Positions 12,701-24,033 of a stretch of 64,000 nucleotides of DNA are shown here, in pieces. The stretch is taken from contig NC_066571.1 in assembly GCF_024679095.1 (NCBI RefSeq), positions 8,618,638-8,682,637 of the forward strand, read 5' to 3'. Positions within the stretch are counted from its first letter, which is position 1; each line of letters opens with the position of its first letter. The position numbers were made by a program, and so were the translations under genes. The notes beneath the pieces were generated by a model. The model ran no database searches and was not told where the DNA came from. It saw only the letters and a program-made list of their open reading frames with translations. Origin of the DNA: Eriocheir sinensis (lineage: Eukaryota > Arthropoda > Malacostraca > Decapoda > Varunidae).

Positions 12701-12768
12701 AGAAGCTTCGGGAGTGTCTGGAGATCCTGGGGCTAAAGGAGTGTGTTGCCGTCCTGGACCGAGCATAG
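1..12768 (+). CDS. Relish: Relish, class I NF-kB precursor (5'-truncated, 17 exons)
   Basis: Exons: 1-70, 2338-2453, 2649-2780, 6450-6515, 7079-7272, 7399-7779, 7979-8092, 8265-8421, 8565-8871, 9076-9190, 9646-9868, 10104-10273, 10483-10587, 11251-11421, 11528-11700, 11958-12120, 12688-12768 (TAG). Every junction has AG/GT signals and keeps frame, giving 911 residues. The first two exons join as VFRTPRYRL, then VQLERPTDKDTSEPLDF: the end of the Rel homology dimerisation domain. A linker rich in S, P and Q follows, with a polyQ tract (about 7650-7760), PQ repeats and a basic DSKKKQR stretch (possible nuclear localisation signal). About six ankyrin repeats (8.85-11.5 kb; TPLHYAA, TPLHMAV, NPLHLAA, TALHLAA, TPLDYAG) precede a death domain (LSERARGRLASLLSGDTW to the end). 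In this family the ankyrin half retains the Rel half in the cytoplasm until signal-induced cleavage. The RHD plus ankyrin plus death-domain order identifies Relish/p105. Its N-terminal part lies left of the window. Confidence 0.95.
164..960 (+). mobile_element. TTAA-flanked MITE (family 1), interrupted by a second TTAA element
   Basis: The left part (164-197) starts TTAACCCGGTAGCAG and the right part (about 815-960) ends CGCTGCTACGGGGTTAA, as in five near-complete copies elsewhere (4595, 9376, 22975, 26623, 57498). TTAA target sites and CCC...GGG ends are the piggyBac hallmark. No transposase is encoded, so this is a non-autonomous element. It is split by the insertion at 198-810. Confidence 0.75.
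198..810. mobile_element. TTAA element nested inside the family-1 MITE
   Basis: The 613-base insert begins CCCTTTCCTTGCGC and ends AATAAAAGGG. It is bounded by TTAA at 194-197 and 811-814, exactly where uninterrupted copies read GTTTCTTAATGG. That is the expected TTAA duplication of a piggyBac-type insertion. The short ORFs inside resemble nothing I know. Confidence 0.65.
1180..1650 (+). mobile_element. LINE 3' fragment (reverse-transcriptase C-terminus, RTE-like)
   Basis: The frame reads LTYASETWAWNERQRSRVQA, then RMDGMSNESVYERFGM, KWFGHMEQIEE and RGRPPVKW. This is the typical tail of non-LTR reverse-transcriptase proteins. It ends at TGA (about 1631) followed by a short (TGAA)n tail, as expected for a 5'-truncated LINE copy. 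It sits sense-oriented in a Relish intron. Confidence 0.8.
4280..5640 (-). mobile_element. Degenerate LINE fragment (reverse transcriptase), antisense
   Basis: On the minus strand 5618-5310 reads GVGGGERQGCAMSPWLLNVY, close to the reverse-transcriptase core GVRQGCVMSPWLFN of RTE-like LINEs. Near 4950 it reads VSYASESW and near 4570 RWFEHM, so the order is RT core to C-terminus. Stops and frameshifts break it, and a family-1 MITE interrupts it at 4595-4783. It is a dead copy. Confidence 0.75.
4595..4783 (+). mobile_element. Family-1 TTAA MITE inside the LINE fragment
   Basis: Starts TTAACCCGGTAGCAGCGG and ends CGCTGCTACTGGGCTAA; the right TTAA has mutated to CTAA. The body matches other family-1 copies (CATAATATAT, CAAATTTGGCCCGTCGC). 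Confidence 0.8.
5640..5845 (+). repeat. Interspersed repeat B
   Basis: A segment of about 200 bases (TTCTAAAGGTCAAAGAGG to GGCGGCGAAATGTC, containing CTACCACCAGGGTCATAAAA). It recurs at about 10615-10870 (inverted), 25935-26155 and 49880-50065. It has no coding potential; the element class is not recognised. Confidence 0.7.
6245..6355 (-). mobile_element. SINE remnant with (AAAT)n tail
   Basis: Contains ACGGGCTTCGGCTGACCATC and CCTACTGGCGCTATAGG followed by AAATAAATAAATAAATA. The same core is at about 27240-27380 in opposite orientation and is related to the SINE at 37795-37965 (shared TATAGTGGCGCC core). Confidence 0.5.
6650..6752. repeat. (AT)n microsatellite in a Relish intron
   Basis: About 100 bases of nearly uninterrupted TA dinucleotide. 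Confidence 0.95.
9376..9571 (+). mobile_element. Family-1 TTAA MITE in a Relish intron
   Basis: TTAACCCGGTAGCAGCGG at the left and CGCTGCTACCGGGTTAA at the right, both ends intact. The right subterminal block (GTAAAGCCACAAATTTGG) is tandemly repeated. It lies about 75 bases before the exon at 9646. Confidence 0.85.
10612..10870 (-). repeat. Interspersed repeat B (inverted) in a Relish intron
   Basis: Reverse orientation of the repeat at 5640-5845: CATTTCACCACCAAAGAAC, CATGACCCTGGTGGTAGTG and TTCTGTACCATGAACCTAAA are shared. Confidence 0.7.
11043..11203. mobile_element. Palindromic Tc1/mariner-like MITE (hairpin)
   Basis: The left arm starts CAGTCATCCCTCAAATAG and the right arm ends CTATTTGAGGGACTACTG, each flanked by TA. 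The arms pair over almost the whole 161 bases, with AAATTTCC and GGAAATTT near the centre. TA flanks and CAGT ends suit the Tc1/mariner superfamily. It is in the sense intron between the exons ending 10587 and starting 11251. Confidence 0.75.
11630..11650 (+). other. Predicted IKK-type phosphodegron DSGIDIS in Relish
   Basis: Within exon 11528-11700 the frame reads LDSGIDIS. The spacing of the two serines matches the DSGVETS signal I recall for human p105, a phosphodegron read by beta-TrCP; IkB-alpha uses the shorter DSGLDS. Here it lies between the ankyrin repeats and the death domain. Function is inferred from motif similarity only. Confidence 0.55.
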
Positions 12769-14640
12769 TGTGGTGCGGTCAGGGTTTGCAAGGTGAGCAG
12801 GAGGTACAAGGTTACAGCGAGTCCTAACCTTTAATTGGTAGCACTGTGAAGGATTGTTGCCAGGGGCGCACAAGGGACAGGATCGTAGGCTTGTCAGCGC
12901 TGCAGTGGTGAGATGGCCAGGTATCATGGGGTGGTGGACGCACTGAGTTGTCTAACATTTTTATATTGTCTCCAGTAAAGGAAATATGTTGGTTTTCTTT
13001 ATTCATACTTATTTTTGTGTAAGATAAGTGTGATGAGGGGTTGTGTATCATAGTTTTCATTAATTTCTTGTAAATGGAAATACTCTCGTAAATTTGATTC
13101 ATATTTTTATTTATGTAGACAATTATAATGACCCCAAAAGTACCTTAATTAGGAACTAAGTTCATATTAGTAGGAAAATCAAAATGTAACTTTTAGCTCA
13201 TCATTGTATTGATATTAAGAGTCCAAGGAAATGGAATGGTGTGAAGGGTTGAGAAGGATAGAATTTTTATGTATAATTATTGCCTTTCTGTTTCTTGCTC
13301 AGTGGTTTGTGGCGCATGACACTGTTCATGTTTCAGGCTTCAACCTGGCATCTAGGAAACTAACACTACCACACCCTGAAGAGGGCTGTAGGGGTTCATG
13401 TAGTGGTGTCAGGCAGGGAACACTGTACACTGGGTTGGGATATCTTTCCACGTACAAGTCGTACATTTAGCATCACTTGGACATTGCAAGATTCTTTTAT
13501 ATAAACTGATTTTCTACCAGAATGTGCTTATATTTTTTTAATGTATAAATTGTTGATAGTTTTAGTATATAATGCTATGAGGGACCACAGTGAACACTAC
13601 ATTCCCTGTCTTGTATGAGCCTCAAACTGCCCAAGGGAATGTGGTTGACTCTGACCCCTGTCCGTAGAGGGAGTGAGTACTTGCGTGTCTTCCAGCACAA
13701 CACTTGGGTCAGGTGTAACACTACACTTCTCTGCCTGTGTCACAGTGCTTGAGAGTAGCTGTAGAGGCAGGCGTGGCCAAGCCTGTCATGCAGCGAGGGC
13801 CACCCTGCCATTTCTGAGGAAGATCAGCTAACCTTCATCTTTCTCTGGAAATTATTACACATTATTCAATTACATGAGTAAGATAGATATATATTGTTAT
13901 ATATGTTCAAGTTTAAAGTATAAATAAGTTATATACATATATGTTTGGCTGAAGCCTTCTTACAAGTGTGACCTGGTTCAGGCCAACCCACAGCCGTAAG
14001 TGTTGGATGTGGTCACACGGGCGCCCCATCACCTGCCAGCACAGACTTGTGATGATGGTTAAATAAAACACTAATATCACATGAAGCCTCATCTTCACTA
14101 ACCTTTTCTTAGTGTGTTAGTAAATAAGCCAGTATTGTAAGAGTGACAGCCTCCACAGCAGGGCAGGGAAAGCATCTACAGTACAGCTGTAGTGACGCCC
14201 CATCAAGAAAGACCATCGGTGCTCTAGGCTGAAAGTGGAAAAAAAAAAACTTGCCATTTATTGCTTTCAGCTGCAGCCGCCAGATAGCTAGAGAAAAGAA
14301 GGCGGAGCGTGTATGTCCTTCCTGGTGGTACACAGCCTCTCCCTTGTCAAGACCTTCAGGGTGCCTCCTAGGACCTTGCAGTCTCAGGCTAAATTTCTGG
14401 AGGACCTCAAAGCAGGTTGGAATCCTAGAGGTGTTGTGTGCATGGCCCACCAGTGTGTGGATCGGCCCTGCTGCTTGCTGCAATCCAAGCCAGGCAGGCG
14501 GGGCGTGTAGCCATGGTAGGCAGAGGGAGAGGGACAACTCCGACTACAGACCCAGGCAGGTGTGGAAAGTCACCATGGAAGGCATTCACCTGGGAAAGGG
14601 ACAATGACGACAAACTCAGGCAGGTGGGGGTTGTTAGCTC
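12769..14640 (+). other. Relish 3' UTR and downstream sequence
   Basis: No coding exon is seen after the TAG at 12766-12768. A candidate polyadenylation signal is at 14062-14067. The 14100-14640 part has only short ORFs on both strands without recognisable similarity. Confidence 0.5.
14062..14067 (+). terminator. Candidate AATAAA polyadenylation signal for Relish
   Basis: AATAAA in GGTTAAATAAAACACTAA, 1.3 kb downstream of the stop codon. Other weaker A-rich sites exist, so transcript data are needed to fix the end. Confidence 0.35.
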
Positions 14641-14644
14641 CCCT

Positions 14645-15494
14645 ACCCTTGTATCTTTTTAGTTTCCTGGTGCTACTTCCACATGTATCCTTAGCTGTAT
14701 AATCACACTCTGTACTGCCTGGGGGTTGGGAAGACATGCTCCTCCCTTCTCCTTTGTTGTTTACTTGTAACAATAAACTATCAATCAATCAATCATCTTA
14801 TAGTTGTATAATCACACTCTGTACTGCCTGGGGGTTGGGATGGCATGCTCTTCCCTTCTCCTTTGTTGTTCACTTGCAACAATAAACTATCAATCAATCA
14901 ATCAACAATAAACTATCAATCAATCATCAATCATATGTATCCTTAGTTGTATAATCACACTCTGTACTGCCTGGGGGTTGGGATGGCATGCTCCTCCCTT
15001 CTCCTTTATTGTTCACTTGCAACAATAAACAATCAATCAATCAACAATAAACTTTTAGGGAGGGTGTGGGGGGTGGGGTGTGTGGTGAGCGGACTGATGT
15101 CGACGTCGACGGCAATTCGAACCAGTCACCAGTGCTACCTTTGAACTTTGTGTCATTTGCCGAGTGGCTTAAAAATCACCCACCACACCCCACCTGAGTT
15201 CTAGTTTCTAGTTGCAAAATAAAGATTTTGGGGGGGGGGGGGGGGGGCCTAGGTGCCACTATAAACCCGCCCGCCGCACCCACTAACGGGCCTGCCCTCT
15301 GAGCAACACCGAAGAGGCAGAATATCTACGGGTGGTGCGGGGGCTAACACAAAAAAAAAAAAAACAAAAATCAACAATAAACAATCAATCAATCATCAAT
15401 CATGTATCCTTAGTTGTATAATCACAATCTGTACTGCCTGGGGGTTGGGATGGCATGCTCCTCCCTTATCCTTTATTGTTCACTTGCAACAATA

Positions 15495-15525
<31 letters not shown>

Positions 15526-15535
15526 CTTATCCTTA
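14645..15535 (+). mobile_element. Cluster of SINE-like repeats (family C) with (ATCA)n tails
   Basis: Four copies of a unit containing TTGTATAATCACACTCTGTA, CTGCCTGGGGGTTGGGA and CAACAATAAACTATCAATCA start near 14650, 14803, 14940 and 15407. Further copies lie at about 46870-46970 (inverted) and 50075-50230. Between the third and fourth copies is sequence with a tRNA B-box-like GGTTCGAATTGCC on the minus strand (about 15110), a G run (15230-15247) and an A run (15350-15365), so other elements are nested here. Confidence 0.65.
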
Positions 15536-15539
15536 CACG

Positions 15540-15757
15540 AGGGATCCCTGGCAGGCACCCGTGACGTCATCGCTGCTGGATGTAAACAACAGAGCCAAGG
15601 GGCGGCGGGCTGCCTTCCCTCAGGTGTTGTGCTGCTCGTCACCTCCCCGTGGACGCCGCCAGCTGACCAAGGGCGGGGCAAGGCTTCAAGTGTGGCTCAG
15701 TGTCCCTTTTCCCCTGCATGTCAAGGTGAAACGTGTATCGCGGTAGAGGAAAACCAG
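15540..15757 (+). promoter_or_regulatory. Candidate promoter and 5' UTR exon of the ZDHHC24-like gene
   Basis: A GC-rich block stands out from AT-rich flanks. It has a perfect CRE palindrome TGACGTCA (15562-15569) and a GC box GGGCGGGGC (15671-15679), and ends at a plausible donor CAG|GTATAG after 15757. The first coding exon begins at a 16502 acceptor, so a non-coding first exon here is expected. The site of transcription start is not known. Confidence 0.45.
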
Positions 15758-16509
15758 GTATAGCTGAAGAACACTTAACAGGTAACTACTCGGGATTAGC
15801 GTGTGCGGTTTGTATATTTGTTAATTAAGGGAATCGTCGTATTTATTACTATTGGTTCTCGTATCATTACTCTTGGGTAGTTCAGATAGGCTTCAGGTGT
15901 GGCTCAGTGTCCCTCTCCCCAAGGTAAAACGTATACGAAAATGCAATATAATACAAATTCTTCCACGTGCTAAATTACTACGAATATTGGTTTGGAGTGG
16001 TTATTCTTAAGTTTTGCCCTATTATTAATTGTTCTCATATCTTTACTCTTGGATAGTTGTTGTTGTTCCCTCCAGTCCAGTCCGGTTGTAGGCGTGTGAT
16101 TGCCCTTGTAACGTTTCCCTCCTTTGACTTGTTCTTGAGTCTTGGTTGTTGATTGGCGTTGTTGTGTCTTAGTTTTGTTCATTTTTCTTGTTTCTGTTCC
16201 ATATTGTTGTGGTGTAGTTTCTTCTGTCTTCAAGTTCTTCCAGAGTTAATGGTTGAAACACTATATGCAGTATATCGGCTATTAAGTAGTCTGCTTAATA
16301 GGAGATATAGAAATTGGAGACAGAAAAACCTCGAGCCTTTAGATGGTTTAGATGGATAGCTGTTCCCTTGAGCCTTTCCTTCTCCTCTCCCTATTTCCCT
16401 TCCTTGCCTCTTTTGTTTCCTGTTTTTTTGTGCCCTTGAGCTGCCTTCTTATTTGTAAAAAAAAATAACAAATGTCTCTCTTCCTCCTCTTCCTTGATCA
16501 GAAGCAGCG

Positions 16510-18747
16510 ATGGGGGACCACTCTATACGCTTCAGGAAGAGGTTTATGCCACGCACCTTTGCTGACTTCAGTGCCCTGGTCTTCATGTCTCTTATCATAC
16601 CAACCGTATACTGGTTTGAGGTGTGTCATGCCTGCTATCAGTAAACTTCAGTGTTGGAATAGAGCAGCACTAGTATTTGTAGGTATTTACAGCAATGAAT
16701 AAATACATTGTACTAATTCTTTCTTTAAGCTGTACATAACAATCAATACTTTCAAGTGTGTGTAACCTTTCCGTTAAACATACAATAGTGTATTTTCCTT
16801 TGTGCTATAGCTATTTAGCCTAAGTAAGGAAATGTATGCTTATGTTCTTCTCTCCTTCAGGTGTATGTTGTAGCACCCACAGTGTACAACACGACACTCA
16901 ACTTCTTACACACCCTCCTGGGAACATACATCGTACTTAATATACTTGGTAACTTCATCGCCATCATCACTGTTGACACCTCCACTCAGGGGCAGGTGTT
17001 GCCCTCCCAGGTACTAACTCTTTCATTATTTTTGTTTTTACAGTGAAGGAGACGGTTCAAGGGCAAAACAAAAACTAAAAAGTCTGTAAAGAACTGCTCC
17101 CACAGACAGGAGGAGGAGGAGTTCCAAAGAATTGTCAGTTTAGGTTGGAGAGGTTCTTGAAACTCCCCTCTTGAACGTGTTTGTCATAGGAAGGAGGAAA
17201 TACAGATAAAGATAGGCAGTTTCAGAGTTTACCAGTGAAAGGGATGAAAGAATGAAAGAATCAGAGTAAAAATATTTAAATATGAATTTTTTTACATCAA
17301 GAAACAGAAGTGGTTTTGGCTCAGAACCAGTAAGACCTCTTAACATAACAAACAATGTCATCATTTTGGAGATTTTTGTTTTACCAACATATTTTACAGT
17401 ATCAGTAATTTGCTAAAATGGAGATCCTACTGCTATGTGAGTACAGAGGTGCTGGCTGTAATACACTCCTGTGTGCCTAGGTGCCCCTTGGGTGGCATGT
17501 GTGTGCCAGCTGCGAGAGCACTGCGCCTCCACGCTCCCACCACTGCAACACCTGTAACATGTGCATCCTCAAGAAGGAGCACCACTGTGTGTTTGCTGGC
17601 TGCTGCGTGGGGCTCGCCAACCACCGCTACTTCTACATTTTCCTCTTCCTCATGTGGGGCTCAACGCTGTACTGCTCCTTCCTCAATGCCTGCTTCATAT
17701 GGCCATATGTGGGTGAGTATACATGGTTGTGTAATTACTTAATCACACAGGATCATGTGAATATAAATATCATGCTCTGAAATGAATCTTAAAGTCATTC
17801 TTATACTATTCAAGTATTTATTTGTTAATGCTGAGGATTTGGCTGTTGTGGTAGTCGTTAGGTATAAGAACTAGAAGTGTTGTAAACCTACAACATTGTA
17901 TTTTAATTCCACAGGAGGCTTCAACTGGTGGGCCTTGGTGCGCCTCCTCCTCCCAGGGGTGTGGCTCCTGTGGGAACCGTCCATCAACACACTGTATTCC
18001 TTCCTCTTCTCCATCAACGTGATTGGCTGCCTCTTCATGTCAGTGCTCATGTATTACTACACAGCACTCCTGGTGACCAACACAACCACTTACGAGAACA
18101 ACCACGGCAAGGGGCAGAAGTATGACCAAGGCAGGGAGCACAACCTGAAGGTGCGGGTCTATTTGTGTGAATTGTATGCTCCGGATTTTGTGTACCTACC
18201 AGGTGTTTACACAGGCTTTTTTTCTAGATATGTATACCATATTTATTTATTTACTTCATCAGTCAAGTTGTTGAAAGGTTGTTTTACTTGTGTTATCTGG
18301 TTTGATTCTGTATATGAACATTGAACAGTGTGTGTGTACATTTACCTATGTGTAGTATACAGGATTAGAGTTAGCTTCTTGTTATCCTGTCCCCTTGCCT
18401 ACTTTTATGCTGCTTAGCTTTGAAGTCGTGGATGTTCCTTGCTGCACCACCTCTTCATCCAGTTCATTCCAAACATCATTGCTTCTATATGAAAACAGAA
18501 TTTCTTGACACAATTACCACATTTTGTCTCCTTTAACTGTATGTGTGTGTGTAGATATTAGTGATGTACGGTATATATAATAAGCCACTCATTTTAATGC
18601 CACTAATCCTCATAGGTGACCCTGGGAGAGCGCTGGTACCTCACTTGGGTGTTTCCAACGCTGTACTCACGCCTGCCTTGTGACGGCCTGGAGTGGCCAT
18701 CACAGCAGCGCTCCACGGCAAAGACTGACAAACACAAGAGCAAGTAA
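16510..18747 (+). CDS. ZDHHC24-like palmitoyltransferase with EHHC motif
   Basis: Coding exons: 16510-16620, 16861-17010, 17481-17712, 17915-18150, 18616-18747 (TAA); 286 residues, close to human ZDHHC24. The start is the ATG in AGCAGCGATGGG, eight bases into an exon whose acceptor is at 16501. Two membrane segments (about residues 20-45 and 45-75) precede the cysteine-rich domain (88-130): CASC, HHCNTCNMC, then KKEHHC at 119-123 with catalytic C123, then GCCVG. Two more membrane segments follow (about 130-155 and 165-225). The C-terminus has YDQGREHNLK then LGERW and PCDGLEW, as in ZDHHC24. Family members S-acylate cytosolic cysteines of membrane proteins at Golgi/ER membranes. The first motif residue is E120, not D. 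Substrates are unknown. Confidence 0.88.
17577..17588 (+). other. Variant catalytic motif EHHC
   Basis: Codons GAG CAC CAC TGT encode E120-H-H-C123 where the family has DHHC. The catalytic cysteine and both zinc-binding histidines are kept. Confidence 0.9.
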
Positions 18748-21687
18748 GCCACAGCCACTCACAGCGTCCTCCTTGCAGCCTGAAGTGTTCACCCGGTATC
18801 TGGTAAGTGAGGTGGAAAGTACAAATAGACTGAACTTACTCCATGATGTTTGTCCCTTTGCTCAAATAGTACATGTTGCTTGCAGTGTTTAGGGATTTCA
18901 GAAGTGTGTGCATTCTCAAGACCTGGATGGACCTTGGTATTGCTCCCTTGTTTTATCGGTTTCATCTTCTGGCCAGATTTTTGCTCTAATCTGCAGACAC
19001 CGTGATATGAACACTTACAACTGCTGTCCTGTTGTAAATGCCTGAATAACCTTGAAAGCTATGCATCATTTTCTTTTCAAAGGGAGTCAGGATTAGTTTA
19101 AGCTTTTACATTGGAATACGAACTGGAAATGTAGAACAGCAATAACCTGATGATTGAGGACTAGATATCTATTGAATGACCCTTCCAGACTAACAAATGG
19201 CAAGGATAGTAATAAAATTCGCATATCATTGTCCCGTAAGTCACATTCTACAACTTTTGGAATCCCTAATTTTCCTGTCACAAAGTTTTGCCAAAGTTGT
19301 GTTAGCGGTCATGTCAAGGTTTGCCGCATAACAAGATTTTTAATGCACCAGCTACTTAATTTTTTACCCTGCAGGAGTGTTGAGGATGAGTGATTGACTT
19401 ACATTTGGTTCTTTATCATAGTCCCAGATTCAGTGTTCTTGTAAGCCCTCTGAGGGTTAACAGATACTCCTGCTTATCTTATCTACTCTGATGCCTCTTT
19501 GCTGGAGCTCTCAGAAGAGGACGTCCATAGCAGTAGAGCTTTCATTCAGTCATTCTCTCCTAAGAGTTGTACTATAGCTGTAGTTGTATGTGGGTTTAAG
19601 TTAATAATGTAAACTGATAGTAACTTCTTTTTGGATCTCTTTATCTCTTCCCTTAGACTTCTTCAACCCTTTCTCTTGAAGCAGATGCCATTCCATTGCC
19701 CCTTTCTTCTTCATGCTTAGGACTGCTCTTGTAACTATTTTGTGTAATAATATACAAGTTGGCTAGTGACAGCTTTTTCTTCAGCATCTCTTCTTTAGTG
19801 TAATTTCTGACATTCCATAGTTAAGAGAAAGATATATAGAATATTTTAGCTTTATTAATGCCCTACAATAGATCCTGGACAATATGAAATGTTTAATATA
19901 TGATTCATTTGTTAATTTATAAGAAATTTATTGTTGAATCGATGAGATGATGTAGTCGCAGCTTTGTGGAGGTGTAACTGTAAGAAACTGTGTGTATAAT
20001 GAGTAGTGTTGGGGCATGTAGGCGAGTGTGTGGGGAGGAGACCCTCAGCTTTCTTAAATCAGTGATGCAGTTTTGTCCTCGTGTAAGGCGAAGGAAACTC
20101 ACAGCAGGCATCTAGCAAGGCAAGGCCGAGCCGGGGGTGACCAACACAGCTAGTCAGACACACATTACTCTGTAGGTTGTTGTTCACACTTCATGTAAAG
20201 ACCCAAGGTGATACTCACTAGTCATTTTACTCAGTTCTTATACTCACAGACTCTTAGAAGCCCAATAGCTATGCATGCACAGCACAGCACTAACCTCTAT
20301 AACACACATCACTATAGCATAAATAACGTAGTAAGTACGTTGGTGGTTGTGACTTATTTATAGTGTTATTGATTTTATCATGATTTTAGATTGCCTGATT
20401 TTGTAAAATATTTGCATCTCTTTCTATAATCTTGCTTGCTTATTTCATATAATTTGCATCACTTACTTAGTTCTATTATCTTTTTACCAATAATTTTCTT
20501 CATTAAACCCTTATACCTTTCAGAGGCATTTCTTTTACTCTAATGAGTGTGTGTTTTCTTTCCTACAGTTACATTTTCTACTTACTCATTTCAAGACTTG
20601 CTACAGCCTCGGCAAGTGTCTGGTATTAGTTCTGTGATTGTGATGTTTTAGTACGTAGGAAAAGATGTGGGACATAGAGCTTTTAACTTGTTTCATCATG
20701 ACTATTCTTAAGTGTGTTTGCACAACAGAAAAGGTGAATGTGCAAATGTATTTCTTGCCTCCATAGGGAGTAAGAGGCTGCATGTGATGATTGTTTGATT
20801 CAGATTTACTACAACAGCAAATCTTCTTTATCAGCAGACAACTGTATACAAGGCTTATAGTCACTCTTATCTCTTTGTAACATTAATATGCAAAGACAAG
20901 CTTACCTATGCTTCTATCCCTTGATGTAAGCTGGATGTCTGGCATAATGAGGGTCCAATTGTTCTCCTTTTCCACATTATCAAGATCTTATATGTAAACA
21001 GTATCAGTAAGTTTGAGTGCCAAACAAAAATGTTCTGAAGAATGTAGTGACTTTACTTGTGTCAGTATGTATTAGTCGGCCTGTGCCTCACCACCAGTCC
21101 ATGCATGGTGGGAGGAGGGCCGGGTGGTGCAGTGCCTGGGGCCGTGACTCCTGATGTAATGGTGTCTGAGCCTCAGTTGGGGCATTAGTTTGTGGGAGCA
21201 GAAGCAGCTATGTTGTCTGGCCCAATCAAGGTTGTGTTGCCTTTCCTCTTGAGTCCATTGGCTAGTCGCAGCGCTGGATGAGGGGCCGCACAGGTGATCT
21301 CGTCCCGCTGCTGCATATATTGTTCCGATCTCGACGCTGTACTAGTCTAGAGTGGTGATACGGAAGAGCCATATTGTTTATTTTACAATATATCTTAAGT
21401 TAAAGAAGGTTGTCTGACATGTTTCCCTTTTCTAGTGTTTACTTCTAAAATAGCTGATAACATGGGGGAGATTTTGAGGGTTTATCATTGTTATGCTTAA
21501 AAAAGTCTGGATTCTACATATATAATTGATTATGTATTTTGCCAAGTTAATAGTGGATGCATATTTAGTGTTGCTCCATTCCCCTCTGCAGTGGGCATTC
21601 TCAGTGTTAGATACTGTCCACTTTATCTATGGCCTTGATGCATAAGCCCTTGGCAAGTGTGTTCCACGATCTTCTTTTGTTCCTCCT
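18748..21687. other. Convergent intergenic region between ZDHHC24-like and piwi stops
   Basis: No ORF with recognisable content. It should hold the two convergent 3' UTRs. A possible piwi polyadenylation signal on the minus strand (TTTATT on plus) is near 21378. A possible SINE remnant is at about 21110-21330 (GGCCGGGTGGTGCAGTG start). Confidence 0.5.
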
Positions 21688-23978
21688 TTAAAGATACCAC
21701 AGCTTGTCGGCCAGGCTGGGCGGGGGGGAGTCATGGATTGCTTGGCCTGTGATGGAGGCAAGCTTGTGAGCATACAGGCAGGGGGCTGGCACTCTCACTG
21801 GGCCCTGGGGGAGTAGAGAAAGCAACAGTAGTAGTAGTAACTGGGGTAGAGGTGTTAACAGTTGTTTAGTTATAGTGATAAATAATTGACGTGTACTTTT
21901 CGATACTAACAACTTAAATGAAATGAGTTGTACAAGTGTTTCGGAGAGCTCATTAGGCTGCTCTGGCATTGTTACTCCAGCACACCCACGCACTCACCAT
22001 CCCAACACACCATCCCATCCCACCCAGCACACTCACCATCCAGTTATAGTAGAGGAAGGAGAGCTTGTAGGCGAGGCGCTGGTGGCGGTCTGGGTCGAGA
22101 TTTGTGTTTTGGTCCACCAGGATATTGTACGAGGTGGGGGTGACTGTTCCCTCTGTTACACGCTGACTCACCAGGAAGAAGTCATACCTAGAGGAAGGGA
22201 GTGCTGGTGAGGGGAAGGAGGGAGAGGGCGGGTAATGATAGTGTTGGTAATGGGGTGGAAGGGCAATGGTAATGTAGGTGAAGGATAGGGGAATAATACC
22301 GGTGTTAGTGTCTGGATAAGGGAGTCTCAGTGACGGTAGGGAAGGGGTAATATTAGTGTTGGTGCCGAGGGAAGCTGGAGTGGATGGGGGTGTTGTGTTT
22401 ATAGGTTACTGCGGTGATGTTGGATTTGTAGGATATATGTCATGGGTGTGAGGCAAGAGCAAGTAGAGGGACCAATAAGAAACATGATCCCCGCAGCTAC
22501 CGGGTTAAAGTGCAGGTTGGCAGGAGAGATGTATGTACGCGTGAATGTCAGATAAGGAGTGGGTTGTCAGAGAGATTCATGTATGGTCGTATGTATGTAT
22601 GTTCTTATCCATACTCACCTCTCAGGCAGGGTAATAACATCATCACACACAGTGCCGGGGGGAGGGTTGACGGGGCGGCCACTGGAGGCGCCCTCGGCAA
22701 AAAGGCGGGAGTGTATCCTTTTGCTGACCACGATGAAGCTGAAGCCGGGGTGGAAGTTGAAGGCCGCAAAGCAGTTCTAGGGAGGAGTATAGAGGAGGAG
22801 GAGGGAATGTGGCAGTAGAATGTTAAGACCTGTTGTAGAAGTAGTGTTTTGGAGAGCTTGTTAGGATTCTCTCCCATCGTTGTAGTAGCACACTCGCCAT
22901 CCCAACACACCATCCCATGCCACCCAGTACACCCACCTTGCACACTCACCATCCCAACCCATCCTTAACCTGGTAGCAGCGACAGGCCAAATTTGTGGCT
23001 TTACCGTGTACCAGCCCAAATATTTGCCATGATATAAATCCCCCCAAAATAGATGATGCATAAACTGATCACAAATGCGTTGATATATACTGTGAAATGG
23101 TTTGCGCGAGTTATGATTTTTTTTTCATTATTCTCGCTTAAGAAAAATGATCCCTGCAGCTACCGGGTTAAAAGGACCTTGGCACTAACATCCCAGGCCA
23201 GGATTCAAACTTGTGCCCGTACATTCATAGCTAGGCATACTAACCACTACACCACCGAGGCTTAATCAATAGGAATAGGCAGAAATTAAAATGAGTAACA
23301 GTGAATGAAGGAATCAGGATGGAGTAGAATAGCAGGCATGGTAGAATGTTACAGTATGCCTTTGAGAATGATAATAATGCCTCTTCATACAATAGTTCAA
23401 AGCAGGAAGCATTACAAAACTTGGATGACTGGGTCTGACTCGCTATCACAGGGGAAGGGATAACTTGTACATTCCCTTTTCTCGGTCCTGGGCGGAGTGG
23501 AAAAATTTGGATGGCTTTTCCGATACCCTACGCCCCTGTCCACCCAGCAGTGAATGGGTACCAGGTATTAATCAGGGGTTGTGTTCCGTCTCCTGGGGTC
23601 TGTTCCCTTCTATAATTCCTTCCCCTTCTGTCTCTCTCCGGCATATGACCACAGATGTTGCGCCGACTGAACGAAACTTTCCAACTTTCCCTTTTCTCGG
23701 CACCGTCCTTTCTTACCCTGATGGCAGCAACTTCCGTATCCTTAACGTAGGCGAGCTGTCCGTCCCCCACACCATCTCGGTACACCAACACCCGCTCTGG
23801 GAGGCACCCGTTCACCCGTGCGTAGTGGGCCAGTGCGTCTTGGTTAGGTGGAATAGGTGGAGGAAGAATGTATTAGATGAGGGGTAAGGATGAGCAGGTG
23901 AGTGGGAGAGATGGAATGGGTGTTGTGTGTATGGATATTCTGTTTTTTGTGTTTAGTTTGGTTATTAATGTCTTGTTT

Positions 23979-24033
<55 letters not shown>

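Noticed and set aside
23172..23265. Functional tRNA gene
   Set aside because: A- and B-box-like motifs are present but a paired acceptor stem and a normal anticodon arm could not be formed with confidence.
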